Below the pieces are notes generated by a model. The model saw only the letters and a list, made by a program, of their open reading frames with translations. It was not told the origin of the DNA and did no database searches. A stretch of 34,131 bases of DNA, taken from NCBI GenBank assembly GCA_041685075.1, contig JAWLGN010000019.1:1-34131 (forward strand). The letters are read 5' to 3'. Source of the stretch: JAMCRM01 sp041685075. Lineage in GTDB: Bacteria; Acidobacteriota; Terriglobia; Bryobacterales; Bryobacteraceae. Below are positions 31,201-34,131 of this stretch, piece by piece. Each line of letters begins with the position of its first letter. Within the stretch, counting starts at the first letter, position 1. A program made the translations under genes and the position numbers.

Positions 31201-31695
31201 CAGGTTCGTCGCGTTTACCACCCCGGGCGTCAATAGCGCGAGTTCCATGGAGTTGCCGCCGCGCTGCGGCAGTTCCAGAATACGGCGCTGGTCTACTACC
31301 TGTCCCAGCGAGGAGGTGGCCGCATCGAGCAGCGGGGTGGTGGCGGTGATCTCCACCGTCTCGGTGACGTCGCCGACCTCCAGCCGGATCGGAAGCGTCA
31401 CGGTCTCGCCGACGCGCACCTCGATGTTATCGCGCGAGAACCGTTTGAAGCCGCTCAACTCCGCCGTAACGCGGTAAGGGCCAGGCAGAAGGAAGGGGAT
31501 GCGATAGCTGCCGGTAGCGGTGCTCACGGCAGACGCCGCAACTCCCGTTTCGGTGTTCACCGCCCGTACCGTCACCCCTGGGATCGCCGCTGCGGACGAA
31601 TCCGTGAGGCTGCCTGTGATCACGCCCCTGGGGTCCTGGGCCAACGCCTGGACCACCACAAGCAACGCTAGGAATAGGGATACATGGATTTTCAT
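28231..31695 (-). CDS. Oar-like TonB-dependent outer-membrane receptor
   Basis: This gene encodes 1154 residues. I chose ATG 31693-31695, with AGGAG about nine bases upstream; residues 1-19 (MKIHVSLFLALLVVVQALA) are a signal peptide. A carboxypeptidase-regulatory-like Ig domain covers about residues 22-105 (GVITGSLTDSSAAAIPGVTVRAVNTETG). It is followed by a TonB plug with INNMAADRGRGYARIAYSPPISAVREFKMQTTAYDASIGHTMGGVVNVSTASGTN, and a large beta-barrel from about 300. The protein ends in Phe (LSLRLSF), as expected for BAM-inserted barrels. Oar proteins are outer-membrane receptors thought to take up large molecules, and are numerous in Acidobacteria. The ligand is unknown. Adjacency of the S9 peptidase suggests peptide or protein use. 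No TonB gene is near. Confidence 0.93.
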   Translation of the reverse strand: MKIHVSLFLALLVVVQALAQDPRGVITGSLTDSSAAAIPGVTVRAVNTETGVAASAVSTATGSYRIPFLLPGPYRVTAELSGFKRFSRDNIEVRVGETVTLPIRLEVGDVTETVEITATTPLLDAATSSLGQVVDQRRILELPQRGGNSMELALLTPGVVNATNLRLRKAMSPEATSQIATEGAGIYNNEFQIDGINNMAADRGRGYARIAYSPPISAVREFKMQTTAYDASIGHTMGGVVNVSTASGTNQLHGEVHYVLRHSRLDAPNFFNNKAGTKQSIYQDNRTGGSVGGPVVLPGLYNGRNRTFWFYVFEDNRFGVPRAWTNTVPTAAQRVGDFSALLDIPNGSRYQIYDPFSTVPAAGGRFERQPIPGNVIPTSLLDPLGVNLAALYPLPNQPGTVDGRNNFFLSNKAIQKTSQQMLRLDHAFSENHRAFLRAHYDFWKENKNESFGTNIQGLFSNRPNRGVALDDVIVISPTTVLNLRYGFTSTKWWEYRRSRGYDLGSLGFSPNLLALTNEHSPIPRLQLGAYTAISNWENGDGTNSSLAHSFAGNVTRMFGRHSLRFGADVRIERSFNDRHPTGIVPTYSFNTNYTRGPRDNSPAASVGQELASMLMGIPAGSMDVTASSALQNRFYGFYIQDDLRLSSKLTVNLGLRWEYEEPVTERYNRLVSQFDFDSPNPIQAQAQANYAQNPIPELPVANFRTLGGLTWAGQGGNGRSPFDPEKNNWMPRVGFAYQVDADTILRGGYGIFYTVNGIYATVPIQTGFSQSTPIQASLDNGQTYLATTANPFPAGLRQPVGPAGGLTTNLGQGIDFHARNRRRAYSQRWSLGVQRLLPWNFLLDTSYVGSRVTRMAVERNYNVTPAEYLSTSPTRDQETIDYLSATFPSPFFGIDPIYGRNMSRGNLLRPYPHFGAISGDEPIGYSWYHSLQVRGEKRFSHGYTLQFAYTFSKLMEATQFLNATDAMPYEIIGGLDRPHRLAASGIWEIPVGRGRRFGASMPGVLEAVVGGWQLGAVVSRQSGGPLGFGNIIFNGNIEDIPLSSGQRDVDRWFNTDAGFNRNSQQQLGSNIRTFPLRFSGIRGDDQRSWDLSIVKNFALGGERTKLRFRADVYNAWNQTNLNNPNMSPTNSSFGRITSTAGDARNWQLSLRLSF

Positions 31696-31734
31696 CGACA
31701 GTCGTCTCCTGTGCGTTCGAGCAAGTGCGCAAGG

Positions 31735-31752
31735 AACCGCGCGGCCGCGGTT
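31735..31752 (-). repeat. hairpin in the leader of the Oar-like gene
   Basis: AACCGCG and CGCGGTT are 7-base arms around a 4-base loop, 39 bases before the ATG at 31695. A stem this GC-rich in the leader could affect translation or mRNA stability. No T run follows, on either reading. Confidence 0.4.
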
Positions 31753-31905
31753 TTCCCGGGGCTGAAGCGATAAATTGTTCGACACACGACCCCTGAACCG
31801 GAATTCACCCCGGCTTCACAAAGCGCACGGCATCAACCCTAATGCAGGTTTTCTGCTATTGCAATACAGGAGAGTCAGTATTTCACGGACCTCGGGGCGG
31901 ATCGC

Positions 31906-31919
31906 GTAACAGTTGTTAC
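31906..31919. promoter_or_regulatory. GTAACA-GT-TGTTAC dyad, possible operator
   Basis: A perfect 6-base inverted repeat with a 2-base centre, in the 243-base gap 31696-31938 between DUF362 and the Oar-like gene. It is 20 bases downstream of the DUF362 stop and 210 bases upstream of the Oar-like ATG, without a T run, so it looks more like a protein-binding site than a terminator. No promoter for the Oar-like gene can be located with confidence. Confidence 0.4.
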
Positions 31920-31938
31920 CGGGGTCGTCCGGCGCCTC

Positions 31939-33069
31939 TCAGAGCGCGGAATGCTTGCGGAAATCGAAGCGTACGGCCGCGATGGAGGCGCCGCGCACCT
32001 CGATGCGCCGCAGGTCGCGCGTGCCGAGGTTCACCTCTTCGGCCAGTTGCAAAGTGCTATCGCACTTTTCAAAAGGCGCCTGCCCGCGCACGGCCATGGG
32101 ATCGAAACCCATCACCGCGGCGCTCACCGCGTCGGTGGTGACGGGGTTGGTGCCGGCCACCAGCACGCCGGGCCGCACCAGTTTCCCGCCCCGTATCCAG
32201 GGGCCTTCGCCGTGCGTCATGGTGGCGATGCCGTCGATCACGGCAAGATGAATGGGCCGCGCCGCCGTCAAGTCCGTGACAATCCGCGGCACCCTGTAGC
32301 CGTCCTGGCGCGGCGTTTTGGGATCGATCTCGCCGGGCGCGCTGCGCGGAGGCTGCCGCCTGCCGAAGTGGAGCATGTCGCGCCCGCCGCTGGGCAACTC
32401 GCTCGGCTCGTCCTCCCCCGCGCCGCGGCCGTAGATGGTGGCGGGCGTGATCCCGAACAGGTTCTTCATCGAAAGCGTGATGCCGGCGTTGGCGTGCTCC
32501 TTCAACTTGGCGATGCTGACGAAGACGTCGCACTCTTCGTAGGCCTGGTTCAGATCGAAAGCCGGGTAGGTGTAGGGGCGCGGCACGTTGAGGCGCGCGT
32601 ATCGCTTGCGGCCCTTGCCGATCCAGTTGGTGTTTTCGCACTCCACGCGCCCGGCGGCCGTGAGCAGGTCCCGGGGCTCCCATCCCGCCTCGAGCATGAC
32701 CTCCTCCAGCGGGTCGGCCGTGTTCCAGGGGCTCTCGAGCAGGCGGATACGGCGCGCCCCGGCCTTGCCCAGCAGGTGCACCGTGGCGCCCGCCACCGCC
32801 GGATGGGTCCAGTGCGCATCGCCTGCCGGCGCGTGGCCCAGCCGGTAGCTTGGGTGGCCTGTGAGGTTCAGCTTGATGGCCACCGTTTTGCCCTTGACCA
32901 GGCGGCCCAGGCCACCGAGACTGTCGAACATGCCTTCCAGCACCGGCACCAGTTCGCGTCCGTAGGAGGTGCACCGGGCCAGCGCCACCGGATCGGCGGG
33001 CGCCTGCGCGGCCGGCAGAAGTCTCAGGCCGGCGGCTCCGGCCAGCAGTTGGCGGCGGGTAAGCTGCAT
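31939..33069 (-). CDS. exported DUF362-domain protein
   Basis: This gene encodes 376 residues. The N-terminus MQLTRRQLLAGAAGLRLLPAAQA resembles a Tat signal: RR, then a hydrophobic stretch. The rest matches DUF362: VAIKLNLTG, then YEECDVFVSIAKLKEHANAGITLSMKNLFGITP, then IHLAVIDGIATMTHGEGP and GTNPVTTDAVSAAVMGFDP. DUF362 proteins are found widely and sometimes with ferredoxin domains; no CxxC clusters are seen here, so this is the domain alone. The function is not established. It starts three bases after the stop of the partial gene that follows, so the two form an operon. A dyad and the Oar-like gene lie downstream. Confidence 0.87.
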   Translation of the reverse strand: MQLTRRQLLAGAAGLRLLPAAQAPADPVALARCTSYGRELVPVLEGMFDSLGGLGRLVKGKTVAIKLNLTGHPSYRLGHAPAGDAHWTHPAVAGATVHLLGKAGARRIRLLESPWNTADPLEEVMLEAGWEPRDLLTAAGRVECENTNWIGKGRKRYARLNVPRPYTYPAFDLNQAYEECDVFVSIAKLKEHANAGITLSMKNLFGITPATIYGRGAGEDEPSELPSGGRDMLHFGRRQPPRSAPGEIDPKTPRQDGYRVPRIVTDLTAARPIHLAVIDGIATMTHGEGPWIRGGKLVRPGVLVAGTNPVTTDAVSAAVMGFDPMAVRGQAPFEKCDSTLQLAEEVNLGTRDLRRIEVRGASIAAVRFDFRKHSAL

Positions 33070-33072
33070 GGG

Positions 33073-34131
33073 TCAACCCTCCAGCATCACCGCTCCGTAG
33101 GTACGGAACGGCGGTAGATGTAACTCCACCCCCAGCCGCACGACCTGGGCCTTGAGCGGCAGGGGAGCGGCGCTTTCCGGAGTATAAAACGCGGCGGCGC
33201 GGTGGCGGCCCGGTAGACCCAGGGTGACGTCGTTGGCGCGTGTGCTGTAATTCACCAGATGAATGACGGCCGGGCGGTCGCCGGACGCCCCGGTGGGATG
33301 GGGGATGACGTTGCCGCCGTTCCATAACCGCAGCGGCGCCTCCCGCCGGCCCATCAGGTTCTGCACATCCACGGCCAGCAGGAAGGGATCCTCCCAGGCC
33401 TCCGCGGCGATGGCCGCGCGGCCTTTGCCCAGCGCCGTCACCCGGTAACCGGGCGCGGGCGCTTCGCCCGCCGGCGCGCCCTGAAACAGCGGCGCGCAAT
33501 CGGGAGGCGCGATCAGTAAGGCGCCGTCGCGCACCGCGCGCGCCAGCCTTTCGAGCAGCGCGCCCTCCGGCGGCTGCCGGTCGAGATAGACCAGCACCCG
33601 CAAACCATCCCAGGGCAGCGAAGCGGCGCGGCTGCGTTCGAGGATGCGCACGGGCAACTGCCGGCGCGCGGTGAGGTTCAGAAACTCGTGGGAAAGGAAC
33701 TCGTTGTCAACGTGAAAGTCCGAGATAGCGCCGACCGGCGATGCGGTCTCGCGCGGCCACCCGCGGCTGCGCTCGAAAAACTCGAGCGCCGGTCGCAGCG
33801 CTTGCCAGACGGGCGCTTCGAGCGCCCCGGGCGGCAGCATCCAGCGCGCCCCGTGCGCCCAGGCCTCGGCCGCGGCCCGCACCCAGTCCTCCGGCGTTAC
33901 GACCGTGCCTTCCGGCGGGCCGAAATCCAGCCACACGGCCTGGGCGGGGTTCAATGTCCCGGCCAGCCGCGCCGCCCAGCCGTTCGAGTCGATCCACGGC
34001 ACGCCCGTGGGGCCGGCGCTCGCACTGTCGTTGCGGTTGCCCAGCCGGATGGCGGGCCAGACGCACTCCCGGATGACCGCCGCGGCCCATCGGCCGGAGC
34101 GCGGCAGGCCGCCCAGGGGCGCGCCCGGCAG
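33073..34131 (-). CDS. unknown protein, C-terminal part (5' end outside window)
   Basis: The frame is open to the right edge, so the start is outside the window; 352 codons are visible. The sequence contains VPWIDSNGWAARLAGTLNPAQAVWLDFGPPEG, YRVTALGKGRAAIAAEAWEDPFLLAVDVQNLMGRR and VIHLVNYSTRANDVTLGLPGRHRAAAFYTPE. The last resembles the beta-sandwich ends of some glycoside-hydrolase-like proteins, where NYS-type turns are frequent, but I recognise no catalytic motif. No membrane segment or signal can be judged without the start. It is upstream of the DUF362 gene by three bases, so both are probably co-transcribed. I give no function. Confidence 0.75.
   Translation of the reverse strand: MPGAPLGGLPRSGRWAAAVIRECVWPAIRLGNRNDSASAGPTGVPWIDSNGWAARLAGTLNPAQAVWLDFGPPEGTVVTPEDWVRAAAEAWAHGARWMLPPGALEAPVWQALRPALEFFERSRGWPRETASPVGAISDFHVDNEFLSHEFLNLTARRQLPVRILERSRAASLPWDGLRVLVYLDRQPPEGALLERLARAVRDGALLIAPPDCAPLFQGAPAGEAPAPGYRVTALGKGRAAIAAEAWEDPFLLAVDVQNLMGRREAPLRLWNGGNVIPHPTGASGDRPAVIHLVNYSTRANDVTLGLPGRHRAAAFYTPESAAPLPLKAQVVRLGVELHLPPFRTYGAVMLEG

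Noticed and set aside
1..34131. tRNA, rRNA, riboswitch, insertion sequence or prophage
   Set aside because: The gaps were read on both strands; none shows cloverleaf, transposase or known aptamer features.

Overview
The window looks like chromosomal DNA from a GC-rich acidobacterium, most likely of the Solibacter/Bryobacter type. Three things suggest this: two tandem orphan MacB/FtsX-type permeases of the kind known as ADOP (acidobacterial duplicated orphan permease), a large Oar-like TonB-dependent receptor with an N-terminal carboxypeptidase-regulatory-like domain, and several Tat-like or lipoprotein-like exported enzymes. The lineage is inferred from gene families; there is no rRNA gene in the window to confirm it. 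I see no phage, insertion sequence, CRISPR array or tRNA gene.

Layout. (1) 1-721: the 3' end of polA on the + strand, almost touching a convergent run of - strand genes. (2) 725-5282, all on the - strand: rimO, yacG, pgpA, an IPT/NHL beta-propeller protein, cinA and a small C2HC zinc-finger protein, packed with overlaps or gaps of a few bases except for the 28 bases before the last. yacG is a 59-residue gene wedged between rimO and pgpA and overlapping both. (3) 5335-8391, - strand: a beta-ketoacyl synthase, an FkbM methyltransferase and a rubredoxin-like/metallo-hydrolase protein. (4) 8436-8972, + strand: an orphan four-helix membrane protein. (5) 8963-20744, - strand: one long series. It starts with a glycosyltransferase, two SAM methyltransferases and an exported glutaminyl-cyclase-like M28 enzyme, joined by ATGA/TTGA overlaps, and continues through truB, trxB, a RidA protein and a Tat-like amidohydrolase to the two ADOP permeases. 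(6) 20822-24675: rodZ (+) and pgsA (-) converge and overlap by 70 bases; then come hflX, hfq and a DksA/TraR-type protein on the - strand. (7) 24918-34131: an exported seven-repeat FG-GAP/VCBS protein (+), then on the - strand an S9 peptidase, the Oar-like receptor, a DUF362 protein and a partial unknown gene.

How the genes work together. Much of the window is housekeeping: DNA repair, ribosome and tRNA modification (rimO, truB), phospholipid synthesis (pgsA makes phosphatidylglycerophosphate and pgpA dephosphorylates it), redox balance (trxB), cell shape (rodZ), and RNA or stress regulation (hfq, hflX, dksA-like). Accessory genes for envelope glycans, export and nutrient uptake lie between them. 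Coupling is tight: many stop codons overlap the next start, and several starts are GTG or TTG.

No gene cluster here is clearly an undescribed system. The best leads are the AT-richer gap at 22336-22563, which holds several DnaA-box-like sequences and a one-turn direct repeat; the antisense rodZ/pgsA overlap; the translationally coupled glycan/QC-like operon; the orphan ketosynthase pair; and the dyads placed directly upstream of the dksA-like and oar-like genes.
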